A DNA stretch of 64,000 bases from assembly GCA_039545295.1 (NCBI GenBank), contig BCIK01000031.1:124001-188000 (forward strand). Reading direction: 5' to 3'. Source of the DNA: Udeniomyces pyricola (taxonomy: Eukaryota > Basidiomycota > Tremellomycetes > Cystofilobasidiales > Mrakiaceae). The notes beneath the pieces were generated by a model. It saw only the letters and a list, made by a program, of their open reading frames with translations, searched no databases and was not told where the DNA came from. The translations under genes were made by a program, and so were the position numbers. Below, piece by piece: positions 1 through 9,653 of this stretch; positions within the stretch are counted from its first letter, which is position 1, and each line of letters begins with the position of its first letter.

Positions 1-239
1 CATAAGGTGAAGAGGTCGAGTAAGGGGAGGAGGACGATGATGAGGGTTGAGGGTACAGAGGTTGCCGTTTTGAAAGGGTCGTCGGAGCGGTCAGGCTGTG
101 AGGTTCGACATTGAGTAGGGATGACGGGGACACGTGAGAAGAACGACGTGAGTAAGGTGAGAGGCGGAAGGATGAATGCATATGTTGGGCTTAGAGGCGT
201 GTGGGTTAGTGGAGGTCGAAGCCGATTGTGGGGATCCAT

Positions 240-1083
240 ATCAGAACTGACCGACTCATGATGGAACGGGGGGGAGAATGAGCGACGAATGTATAGGATT
301 AGTCGGAGAAGCGGCACACAGTATGTTGAGAAGGAAGGAAAGGAAGCGGTTGAAGGTCGGAGAGGAATGGGATGACGATGATGATGATGATGATGGACGT
401 GTCGGTCGGAAGCGAACGCTCGATCAACGAGCTGGCAAGTGCACAGCCTGGTCTCGTCTGTCACCCACGTGGTCTGTAACAGGTTCGGTAATTGGTTCAT
501 GTACATCTATGTATAATGTCGACACTGGTCAGCATAGGAAAAATTGATTGATGCGACCTAGCTGGAGATCATCACGTGTAAATCGAGATGAGATCAATGA
601 ATGGGGTGCAATAGAGAGAGCAGCTATGTTCAGCACGAGAGGAAAACTAGATATCGAGCCATGCAACAGCGAACGAGACAAGAAACAATATGTAACAGCA
701 ATGATACAAGCGGCTATGCAGGCTTGGGAGAGCTTTGGAGATGGGTGATTACCAAGGTGGAAGAAGGAAGAAATGCCAGGGGGAGAAAAGAATCTTGAAA
801 AGAAGCACATCAAGGTGCTTGATGGAGATGCGGCAGATGATACAGAAGAAGCAAGCAGTCAAGATGCAAGATGATGAATGGAGCGCTGACATCATCATGG
901 TTGGGAAGAGAAAGTGAGAAAGAAAATACAAGAGATATGTTGGTACACTCAGAAGAAGAAGATATAGACTGCCAAAGAGGGAAAAAAAAAGATTGAACCC
1001 AAGATGAGTTTCAGACGAGGCCATTATCCTTGTCATCCCCTCACCTCACCCCCTGCCGCCTAAGAAGCACTAGGCCGATCCAC
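240..1083. other. No gene recognised; downstream flank of the membrane-protein gene
   Basis: I see no convincing coding sequence here. The + strand is purine-rich from about 730 to 1000, which is pyrimidine-rich on the sense strand of the minus-strand gene ending at 1084, so this is probably its 3' untranslated and downstream region. A short GATGATGATG run lies near 370-394. Open frames here are short and compositionally odd. Confidence 0.4.
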
Positions 1084-2442
1084 TCAAGGAGAAAACTCCA
1101 AGTCCAGCGTCAACAACTCCGACATGTCCACGTCAACCTTCAAACACCCAATCTCACATTCCCAGATCTCCTGCTCCCCATCTTCCCTTTCTCGCATTCT
1201 CTCCGTGCCCTCTGCCTCGGGCAATCTGATCAGCACAAACACGTCGAGCGACGGAACTCCTTTCGAAAGAACTTGTTCTATCGATAGTGACGAATCGATG
1301 TCTCCAGGTCCGGGAGAAGACGTCGTAGCAGGCGCAGTTGTGGACGAAGGCAAAGTCCCCGACTCGCATGATGACGTTTTCTTGGCGCGGAAGGCTTGGA
1401 AGCGGCGGTGTAGATTCCAGTGGGCAGGGAAGAAAGTTGGAGGTGGAGGAAGGGCAGCTAGGATGGAGTCTATATGACTTGTTGAAGATTGAGGCTGGGC
1501 AAGAAGTGGTTGGGAAAGACCAAAAGGCTGCATGCATGTACGTGTAAGGGCGAAAGCAGAGACGGCGAAATCAAAGGAAAGGAGAAAGATGCGTGAGTTC
1601 AGGCTGCAATCGGTTCGAGCCATAGGCTACGCTTTGGGAGCTGCGCAATTCGACAGGTCTACACTGATAGAGGTAGCAGAACTACTGCAGAGTGAATCAA
1701 CTTACGACAATCTCGAGCCACGTATCATCAGCAGGCCGATTCTCATCCAACGCATTGCCCTCGGCTTCTCTTGCTCCCGCAGTCGGTTTCTCTTCATGCG
1801 GCCCCTCGGCTAGCACCTCCCACAGCGCCGGCATTGGGCCCAGGGGTTTTCGTTTCTTCTTGCCCCCCGCTCTGATCCTTCCCTGAGCAGCAGCAGCAAA
1901 GGCCGGGTCGAGTCGAGAGATATAGTCATCGAGCCCTGGGAAGGACTGTCCCGTAAGAAGAGCGTGCTCGACGCGTCGACGGAACCTGCGGCGAAGGACG
2001 TAGGATCGGAAAGCGATCAAGAAGGACACGGCGATGAGCACAAGGAGAGTGACTGATGGGACGCAAAGTTGCAAATGATGAGTCAGTTCAAGGTGAGTGA
2101 GTCCATGAGGATGAGCAAGCTGACTCGAAGAAACTGACCAAGAAAGGTCTGGAATGAAAAGGTCGGATCGATGAATCGAACAGCGTGGGGAAGATGCATG
2201 CAACTGCTTATCAGTCTCTCCTTGCTTCTCGCTGAGTGGTGACTTTAAGAAAAGTGCTCGAGACAAGTGGAGAGGACGAGACATACATATAGGTAGAGCG
2301 ATGACTTGGCGGGTGGCCCATAGGCCCCGGTTGAGGCGGAGGCGGAGGCGGAGGCGGCAGAGATAGATGGGGAAGGCGTTGAATAGCTGACGTCGTAGGT
2401 GTTCGTGGCGGCAGGATCGGGTGTAACTGGTGCTGGTGGCAT
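1084..2442 (-). CDS. Single-pass membrane protein of unknown function
   Basis: Three exons are proposed: 2442-2287, 2119-1706 and 1527-1084, in phase throughout and giving 337 residues. The N-terminal 50 residues are rich in Pro, Ser and Ala. The middle exon encodes one hydrophobic segment (VTLLVLIAVSFLIAF), followed at once by a strongly basic stretch (RRRFRRRVEH), so a type III orientation with the C-terminus in the cytosol is likely. The last exon is acidic and ends without a recognisable domain. The first junction is uncertain: a donor 5 nt further in, joined to a CAG just before the membrane segment, would place SSLYLY directly against it. I do not recognise the family. The gene is divergent from the RraA-like gene, with 536 bp between start codons. 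Confidence 0.6.
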
Positions 2443-2978
2443 GGAAGGGGGTTTAGGCTGTGGATATGGAGGGAAGAGCGAGGTGAGGTGATGGTTGAAC
2501 TAGCTGGGACGGTATGGGTGAGATGTTCAAGGTGACAGATGATAGTGGGGGGTGGGGGTGGAGAGATGCCGTGAACATTGCTATTATCGTTATCCCGACG
2601 GCTCAACGCGGGTCGAACGTCGAACGAGGACAACGCCGAGCCGCGCCAAGTCCGGGCCGACTCCGAGTTCTGAGCCGAGATCGACCTCATCAACCAAAGA
2701 CGCATATCCATAGACGCCGCCTCATCTGCGCGCGTCTTCTTCCACGATCAGATCATCCATCCTCAGCTGCACTCTGCAGTGTCTCTTCCTTTTGAGACCT
2801 CTACGTATGTACCAAGACAAATCCCAGTCTTGACGATTTAATTCCAACACAGCCGCCCATCGGCCTCCTCTCTCACCAGTCACCTCCCAATTCATTCCCC
2901 ATCTTTCGTATCTTTTATCAACGATCCATCATCCACCCCAACGTTTATACGTATATACATATATATATATATCCCACC
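2443..2978. promoter_or_regulatory. Divergent intergenic region between membrane protein and RraA-like gene
   Basis: This 536-bp stretch separates two start codons pointing away from each other and must hold both promoters. The right 170 bp is pyrimidine-rich on the + strand and ends in an alternating TA tract (about 2947-2972) only a few bases before the RraA-like ATG. No other element can be named from sequence alone. Confidence 0.5.
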
Positions 2979-4095
2979 ATGTCATCCGGCATCAGCACAC
3001 CGCCGACATCAGCCGAACCCAATCTGCTCGACCCTCTCCTCGCCCGGCTCGCAAGCCTGAGCACTTGCGACGTCTCGGACGGTCTCCTCAAGCTTGGCAT
3101 CGCGTCAGGTGGTTTCATTCCAGGTCAGTCGCCTCCATCACTTTTCCGTTGTACCGATAACAGAGTGCACCTCCCAGATCCAAGAGGATAGAGTCGAGAG
3201 TCCACTATATCACGGTTCAAACGTTGGTCCCGCAGCTGATACGTGGTTTGATCACGTAATGGATCTTTTCATCTAATCCACCATTCCTCATGTACACTCC
3301 TCGCGTGTTCACATCATGTGGCTTGTGACCCTTGTCAATTCTTGGTCCCCTCCCGTCTTGTCTCGCATCGTTCGAGCATAGATCTCCACGCGTATTCCCC
3401 TTGCAACTCAGCCAAATCCCTCGTCGCCCCAGCCTACACCGTCCAGCTCGTCCATGGTAACGACGCCTCTGCTCCGAAGCCTCCGGTTCACTTTGTAGAC
3501 GCCTGCCCAAAAGGCAGTTTCATCATCATTCGGGCACCCGTCAATGAATCTGGGGGTCCTTTGAGAAACGCATGCTGGGGCGGCCTCATGACACTGGGAG
3601 CAAAGACGAGGAACGCCGCGGGGGTCGTCATCGTTGGAGGTGGCGCGAGGGATTTGAGAGAACATAGAGCGGAACAGTTCCCTGTAAGCGTCAAAAAGTT
3701 TTTGCTCGATCGACACAATCCCAAAGAGCTCTAGGATAAAGTTGAACAGTCCTTTTCGAGCTGACGCCATCTCAACCATCTGTTGTGCTCATGTTTGGCA
3801 TCAGGTCTATGCGTCATACCACTCTACTCTACCTCAATCGCCGTTCACCCGCCCTTCTTCTCTCCAAGTGCCGCTGAGGATCCCGCTTCCTCACCAACCG
3901 TCCGAACCATTGACTATCAACCCTGGTGATTGGATCATGGCCGATGAGGACGGCGTGGTGTGCATTCCCCTGACGGTAGACTTGACGAAATTGGTGGCGG
4001 ATGCAGAGGAGCGAGCGAGGGTGGATGGTCTGTGCGCCGAAGATCTGAGATCGGGCAAAGGTGTGGCGGAGACATTCAAGGCGAGGAGAGGGTAA
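2979..4095 (+). CDS. RraA-like family protein (HMG aldolase / oxaloacetate decarboxylase type)
   Basis: Exons 2979-3123, 3382-3683 and 3805-4095 join in phase to a 245-residue protein, the usual length of the family. It carries the family's N-terminal motif CDVSDGLLKLG (about residues 30-40), the block WGGLMTLGAKTRNAAGVVIVGG, and the metal/substrate motif R138-D139-x2-E142 in GGARDLREHR, followed by STLPQSPFTRPS. Relatives with these residues are divalent-metal class II aldolases that cleave 4-hydroxy-4-methyl-2-oxoglutarate and decarboxylate oxaloacetate. The actual substrate in fungi is not established, so only the fold and catalytic residues are secure. No targeting signal is visible; a cytosolic location is likely. 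The name RraA comes from a bacterial RNase E regulator, and that role should not be carried over. Confidence 0.88.
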
Positions 4096-4473
4096 AGTGA
4101 CCATGCAGAGTAGTACATTTGCAGTCTGAAGGTCGAAACGTCCAAGGTCAGAGGTTGAAAGAGGACAGTTATCTGTCTTGCAAGATGAGAAGGTGACTTT
4201 AATAGTTGTATAGTAGCTTAGCGATGAAAATGATGATGAACGATTCAAGACTAAATTCAATAAAGGGAACTAACTGCAATATGGCCGAGTCATTGGCACA
4301 GCCCTTGCACAGCCCAAGTGAAGTCTCATCTCGAACCTCCTGGCTGCCCTTCCCTATATGCTATCGACCTAAACCCCCTCTCGATATACCTGCCCCTCAA
4401 CCCTCAACGTTCAACTCCCATCATCCTTCCTTCGTCTGCTCTTTCACCACTCTAACACTCCCTCATACCACTC
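4096..4473. other. Intergenic, RraA-like gene to Cut8/Sts1 gene
   Basis: This is a 378-bp tandem intergenic region. The second half is C/T-rich on the + strand, as seen before other plus-strand start codons in this window. It holds the 3' end of the RraA-like gene and the promoter of the next gene. No separate feature is seen. Confidence 0.4.
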
Positions 4474-6263
4474 ATGGCTCACGTCCATCCTCCCCATAGC
4501 CCATCGCCCCATCATCCCACCCACCCGCCTTCTCTCGGCTTCGGCTTTGGTTCCACCTCGTCCTCCTCCCAACCCATGACGACTTCACAGTCTACCCCCG
4601 CCTTTGGTTCGTTCAAACGACCTGCCTTCGCTCCCCCGCTCCAGCACTCCTTTGCCCTACCACCGCCCCAATCTCCCTCTACCCCACTCTCGGGACCTAG
4701 TGGCGGCGGTCTCGTGGGCTCACCGTTTGGCACTTTTGGGGGCGCCCCTTCGAGCCCCGGTTACTTTCCCCTCCAGCAAGGCGTCGCGAGCCCCTCCTTT
4801 GGCTCCTCCCCACTCAAGCAGCAGCGCCCATCATTTCTTCCATCCTCGCCATCCCATCATCTCCACCAGCACTCACACCAGCTCAACGGCCATGCCCCCA
4901 ATCCGAGAAGACGAGCGAGGGAGGACGACGATGATCAAGGCAGGGGAATCGAAGACTTCAACATGGACGCTGATAGAGGCTCGGGCAGTTTGGTTCAAAC
5001 CGGTGATGATGGCAACGACATCGAGAGTGGAACCAGTCGCGCAGTCAGGGGCATCAAGAAGAGTCGCGTTGCCCCGACGTTTGGAGCGGAAAATGTAGAT
5101 GGTGATGTAGCTTCATCGAGCAATGGGCGAACTAAGACAAAGGAGGACGAAGTAGACGTCGGTGTCTTGCTCGGTGCGTAACCGGACACGTCTGGCCCTG
5201 CCTTTGAAGCTTCTACCGACGATTGATAAGATGTACTATAGCCATATTGATCTGATCGTTCTCTGTTCCCACTGGCGTTCGTTCCCCTTTTCCTCTTGAT
5301 CTAGCTCTTCTCCCTCAAACATCGCTCCTTCCGATTCTGTCGTCTCTCCTCCAACTTCATCCGACGCTTAAGGCCGATCTCCTCAAGCTCGTTCCAACCC
5401 CTTCCCTCTCGACGGCGCTCGAGTCGCTCCGGTTAGCAGAGAACAAAGTTAAAGAGGCTGTGCCGTTTGGATGGAGCAAGAGCGCGAGTAGCGGCGGTGG
5501 AGATGGCGGGGTCAGTGAAAGTTATGTCCTCGGGAGAATCGGAGGTCCGATCGGGGAGTTGGCGGCGCAAGTAAGTCGATGTCGCTGTCATGTCACGTAC
5601 CAAAGAGAAGTGTCTCTGTTGGCTATACGCTTGAACAAATTAGACGAACAGGGGTAGAATGGATCAGAGTTCACAAATATAACTGTATAGAAACACGATC
5701 TGACTCTTAGCTTACTTTCCTCCGCGGTCTCATATTACCACCGTCTTCAACTTCAGGTCTCATCCCAACTTCCCTTCTTCACTTCCCAGCCACCTCCTCA
5801 CCCCACGCTTTCCTTTCCTTACCTCTCCGCGTGTACAAATCTCTTGCTTTCCCTGTCCTCGACTCTTCCTGCCCCCCTTCATCCACTCTCGATCCTCTGG
5901 CCTCGTCTGGCTGAGGAATGGCTGAAATGGGTCGCCCGCGTCTCGCAACTTGTGAATCGTGACGGAGGCATGGTTGCGAGTGGTGTCGCCGAGGGATGGA
6001 TTCGAGGGCTCGATGACCTTGTGGATGGCAAGAGTGGAGGCAAGTTGGAGCGGAGCGATGGGCAGCAGAAGGGGAGAGGTGGCGAATTGGAGGAGAGGAT
6101 CAGGAGGGAGATTGGAGTCGTAAGGGAGAGGTGGATTGGGGAGGTGGGTTGGCTGGTCGGGCGGAGGATTGAGGCAGCAGGACGACAACAATATCACTCT
6201 CAGCAGCATGTTCAGCAACACCCTTCGCAGCACGACATGATGGAGGAAGAAGAGGGGCTGTAG
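4474..6263 (+). CDS. STS1: Tethering factor for nuclear proteasome, Cut8/Sts1 family
   Basis: Exons 4474-5173, 5305-5570 and 5757-6263 give 490 residues. The Cut8 core starts at the first junction with LLPQTSLLPILSSLLQLHP, continues through TALESLRLAENKVKEAVPFGW, and runs into the helical C-terminal half (LHPLSILWPRLAEEWLKWV). In fission yeast, Cut8 holds the 26S proteasome at the nuclear membrane; Sts1 in budding yeast imports it through karyopherin-alpha. The first 233 residues are a Pro/Ser/Gly-rich disordered extension with a basic cluster (PRRRARE, about residues 147-153) that could serve nuclear import. Yeast Cut8/Sts1 proteins are about 260-320 residues, so this protein is long mainly because of that N-terminus. 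The Gln/His-rich tail ends in MMEEEEGL. The intron borders (GTGCGT, GTAAGT) agree in phase with the conserved blocks. Confidence 0.85.
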
Positions 6264-8104
6264 GCACGTTACGTTGCTTCGACTTTCGACCTTGACCTAT
6301 CTGCATTACACTTCGACTCAATCCCAGATCTCTATCCAATCCTATCTTTTCAACGGGGCTACATTATCGTTCCTACTTGATTAGCCGATCTGTCATTTTA
6401 CCGACTTCTAACCTTGCATCGCATCTTCATTTGATCTATCTACTTTAAGACTCCCATCTGTCTTGCTAGTTTTTCTTCTCCCTCACCACACGTGGAAAAT
6501 CGTCACTTTCTCGCTTTTCTTTGTTTTTTTTTTTTTTTTTTTTTGCAACCTTTATCTTTTTCTGTTTTCATTCTACACACACAACAACCTTTTTTTTTGT
6601 TTCCACGCCGCCCTTTTACCCGTCGCCCCGCATGTCAGGTCGCTTCACCTGGTTCCTCCTTCCTGCTTCGCTCCCAACCTTGCATCCATCCATGTTACTT
6701 TTTTTTTTCTCTCTCTTCATCTGCTTGCCTTTCTCTATGTCCTTCGCTCCCTTGTTAGTCCTTCCTAACCTCCCTTCTCTTCCACAGTTCTCCAAATCCA
6801 TGTCACCGCTCTCATCTGTTCATCTTCGACCTTTCCTTCTTTGTTTTTCCTTTGGCTTCTTTTTCTTTTCTTTTTTCCTGGGTTTTTTTTTTTTTTTTTT
6901 TTTTTTTGCCTTCACCGTACCTCCATCTCAGGCCAATCATCCTGGCTTTATACATCATCCACCATCGATATCATGCATCCTCATCTGATCTTGTTGTTTT
7001 TGTTGTGCTGCGCTGACATTGGTCCATCCATTCATTCCCTGACGTCAAGATACGTACTTGCTACTACCAACATGCATGAGCTGTCCCTAGGCCGTCATTT
7101 TTTTTTCCTTCCATCTGGTGAGTTGGACGGTAGACGCATTTTGATGTCACGCCCCGATTGGCTCGTAGGTTCTGACTGCACCTATGCATCGTTGTTATTA
7201 TTATGATTATTATTGTATATCTCATATATAGAAGTACTGACATCATGTACCTCGATCGGAATCGCAGCAGAGCACAGTACTAGACCTACACCACTGCCAG
7301 ATGATGATGACGATGATATATCTCTATGCTCGGCAGAATCTTTCAGGAGTCATACGAGGTGGTATGGTATATATATTACTTTTCGTATCCTATAATTCAA
7401 GGAGGACAAGTCAAGTCAAGGAGTCATGACATGATATATATATATACATATATCCAAAATGGAAAATTTCCAATTCTCCTCCAAAGAGAAAAAGGCACAC
7501 ACACACATACATGAAACGAGACATGATATGGGTTCTAAAGCAAAAACGAAACAAGAGACACCAAGATTGACAGACAGAAAAGGCAAGAAAGAAAAAAAAA
7601 AAAGACAAAAGTAGAAAAAGTAGTAGAAATTATGTAAAAGGGAATTAAGAGGATGTATTATGGCCTGCGCTGTCCGTATCACGCACGATGTTGTTGAGAA
7701 ATAGGGAAGCTCGATTGGGGTGGTGAGCATCGAGCCCTATGATAGGTCTTGGGAATCGGAAAAGGCTGAGGTAAAACAAAGAAAATTGGGGAAAGAAGAA
7801 GAAATGGGAAAGCGATGATTTATTTGCCGAGGAAGGGCGAGCGAGCAAGAGAGAGAAAGAGAAAATAAACAAAAAAAAGACAGAAACAAAGGGGTATACC
7901 TAGATAGACGTTGAGAGAAGAGAAAAACAAGAATAGCTGGAAGAATGGGGTTCGACTACCCCAGAAGAGATGAAGGAAAAAGATGGGCAAGATACACAAT
8001 ATAGGCGGTGCTGAAAGAAGACGAACAAGAGGTAGTAAAATCAAACACTGAACAAAAGCTGAAAGGATGGTAGCATGGATGGATCAGACGTGGTCTGGAT
8101 TTCG
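6264..8104. other. Convergent intergenic region with T-rich then A/G-rich halves
   Basis: This 1.8-kb stretch lies between two convergent genes. From about 6460 to 6930 the + strand is T/C-rich with long T runs (near 6525-6544 and 6882-6907); from about 7480 to 8050 it is A/G-rich. The switch near 7.4 kb fits 3' untranslated regions of the plus-strand Cut8 gene and the minus-strand priA-like gene meeting there. Open frames of 60-150 codons here are low-complexity by-products. No gene is supported. Confidence 0.45.
6525..6544. repeat. Long T run in the Cut8 3' flank
   Basis: An uninterrupted run of about 20 T on the + strand in the T-rich block after the Cut8/Sts1 stop codon; a second run of about 25 T lies at 6882-6907. 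Run lengths may be unreliable in the assembly. Confidence 0.7.
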
Positions 8105-9653
8105 TCACGATGACATCATAGCGATGGCAGGCATCTGGTCGACCATGAACGGGGACACATAAGAGCTTGCGAGCTTGATGCAGGATTTGCCGTCACTGGA
8201 CCGAGTGTAGCCCCTTTGGCAGGAGTTGATGGCGCAGGTCGAGTTGATGCAAGAGACCTCGTTGACGTTGGGGATGACGGTGCAATCCTGGCCTGCCGAC
8301 GTCAAAGAGCCGGCAAGTTGGAAAGTGCAGCCACCGCCTGAGTGACGAGAAGAAATTGATGATCAGACGCAAAACAGGCGAGAAGAGACGGCATCAGTAC
8401 AACTGTTTTCGTCTACATCATATGATGCATGAGGGAAATCTCTGACGGGAACAGCACTACTTACAGCTCTCGATGTTGCTGGTCGTGTCAACACATTCGA
8501 AGCCCTCTCGCCTTCCCCAGGTGGCCCTTCGGGAGTTGGTTGGGATCGCGCAAACCGTCTCTTGCGCCTTGCAAGCGCCGAGCGATCGAGCGTGGAGATT
8601 GCGGACTTCGGCACGTTTGGAGTATTGAGCCTTGGTGCAGGTGAAAGTGCCGTCGGAGTTGGTGGTCTTGGCGTATCCGTCAGGGCAGCTGCACTGGCCG
8701 TTGCATTCTGGGAAAGCCATGGACAACGAGGCAAGGCAGGAGAAAGTGGTTAGTTTGAAACAAAACGACAAGACGGGCCGCCGCGCGGGTTGTTCGGCCA
8801 TCGCCGACAGGAGGAGACGCTTGCTCCGTCAAACCACATGATCCCTCTTAAATCGAACAAGAAATTAACTACGTACGGAAGGCACACGAGCTTGAGGAAC
8901 AAACCGAGTAGGCGTTTCGTTTTGGGTACACGCAGCCACTGCACTTGTTCCAAGCGTTCCAGAGCGCATTGTTGTTGTTTTGCACTTGGTTGACACACGA
9001 TTGTTGGTCTGACGGATGAGGTGAACATTGAGGAATGGGCGTCAATCATTCTGCATTGACCAAGAAGGATAGGGGCCAAAAAAAAAAAGAAAAAAAAAAA
9101 CACGTAGGATCAGATAAACGACCACTCACTTTGCTGCTTCTTGATACCGTGACTCTGGAGCCTGCTCATGACGTTGGGCGAGCTGGCATAGGCACCGCTG
9201 GAAGTCTGTGGGATGCAGGCGAAAGGGGCAAGGTTGAGAAAGGGGAAAAGGGAGAGAGGAAAGGGTAAAAGAACGATGAGACCGTTGCACTTCCAGATTG
9301 ACGTGGGGGTCACAGAGATAGACAGATGTAGCCATGAGTTTGGAAAAATGAAGAAAAGAAACAAGTATACGTACAACACAGATGCAAATGTCAAGGTTGA
9401 GGTTGCTAGACAAAAAGGTAAGGCTGGTTGCCGAAATAGAGATTTGAACGTCAACCTGCATTATTGTTAATGGATAACAACAACACATGTTAGCCCTCCA
9501 TTGTGCGCATCATGGAGAGGATAAAGAAACTAGAAGTGCTGGTAGGAGTTCTATAAGTGGAAGACTCACGCAGACTTGCGATAGACTATGGGCATGTGCA
9601 AGAAGGGGCATCAAGAGGCAGAGGAGGGTGGCGTAGAAGGTAGAAGGCTTCAT
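8105..9653 (-). CDS. Secreted cysteine-rich protein, priA family (copy 1)
   Basis: Six exons (9653-9570, 9455-9375, 9205-9130, 9008-8877, 8707-8465, 8337-8105) join in phase to 282 residues. The first exon encodes a signal peptide (MKPSTFYATLLCLLMPLLAHA). The middle has scattered Cys and Asn/Gln-rich sequence. From residue 125 comes a Cys-rich block (CNGQCSCPDGY), a dibasic KR at 155-156, then the family signature HARSLGACK...GFECVDTTSNIESCGGC, followed by DCTVIPNVNEVSCINSTC and CQRGYTRSSDGKSC. This C-terminal domain is shared by basidiomycete priA-type proteins, first described from Lentinula edodes primordia; their biochemical role is unknown. Secretion is a firm inference. A second copy lies 5.3 kb away on the same strand. 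Confidence 0.85.

Noticed and set aside
1..239. Minus-strand frame open from an ATG at 239 to the window edge (about 79 codons) with a hydrophobic stretch near its end
   Set aside because: It lacks any recognisable motif, the start context is arbitrary and the region is cut by the window, so it cannot be told from chance.
278..547. 89-codon plus-strand frame with a poly-Asp run
   Set aside because: The Asp run is a GATGAT microsatellite and the rest has no coding character; it lies in the flank of another gene.
6463..7206. Several 80-155-codon plus-strand frames rich in Phe, Leu and Ser
   Set aside because: They are translations of the T/C-rich 3' flank; composition, not selection, keeps them open.
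7480..8050. Possible A-rich non-coding RNA between Cut8 and priA-like genes
   Set aside because: No conserved structure can be seen, and the base skew is explained by 3' untranslated sequence on the minus strand.
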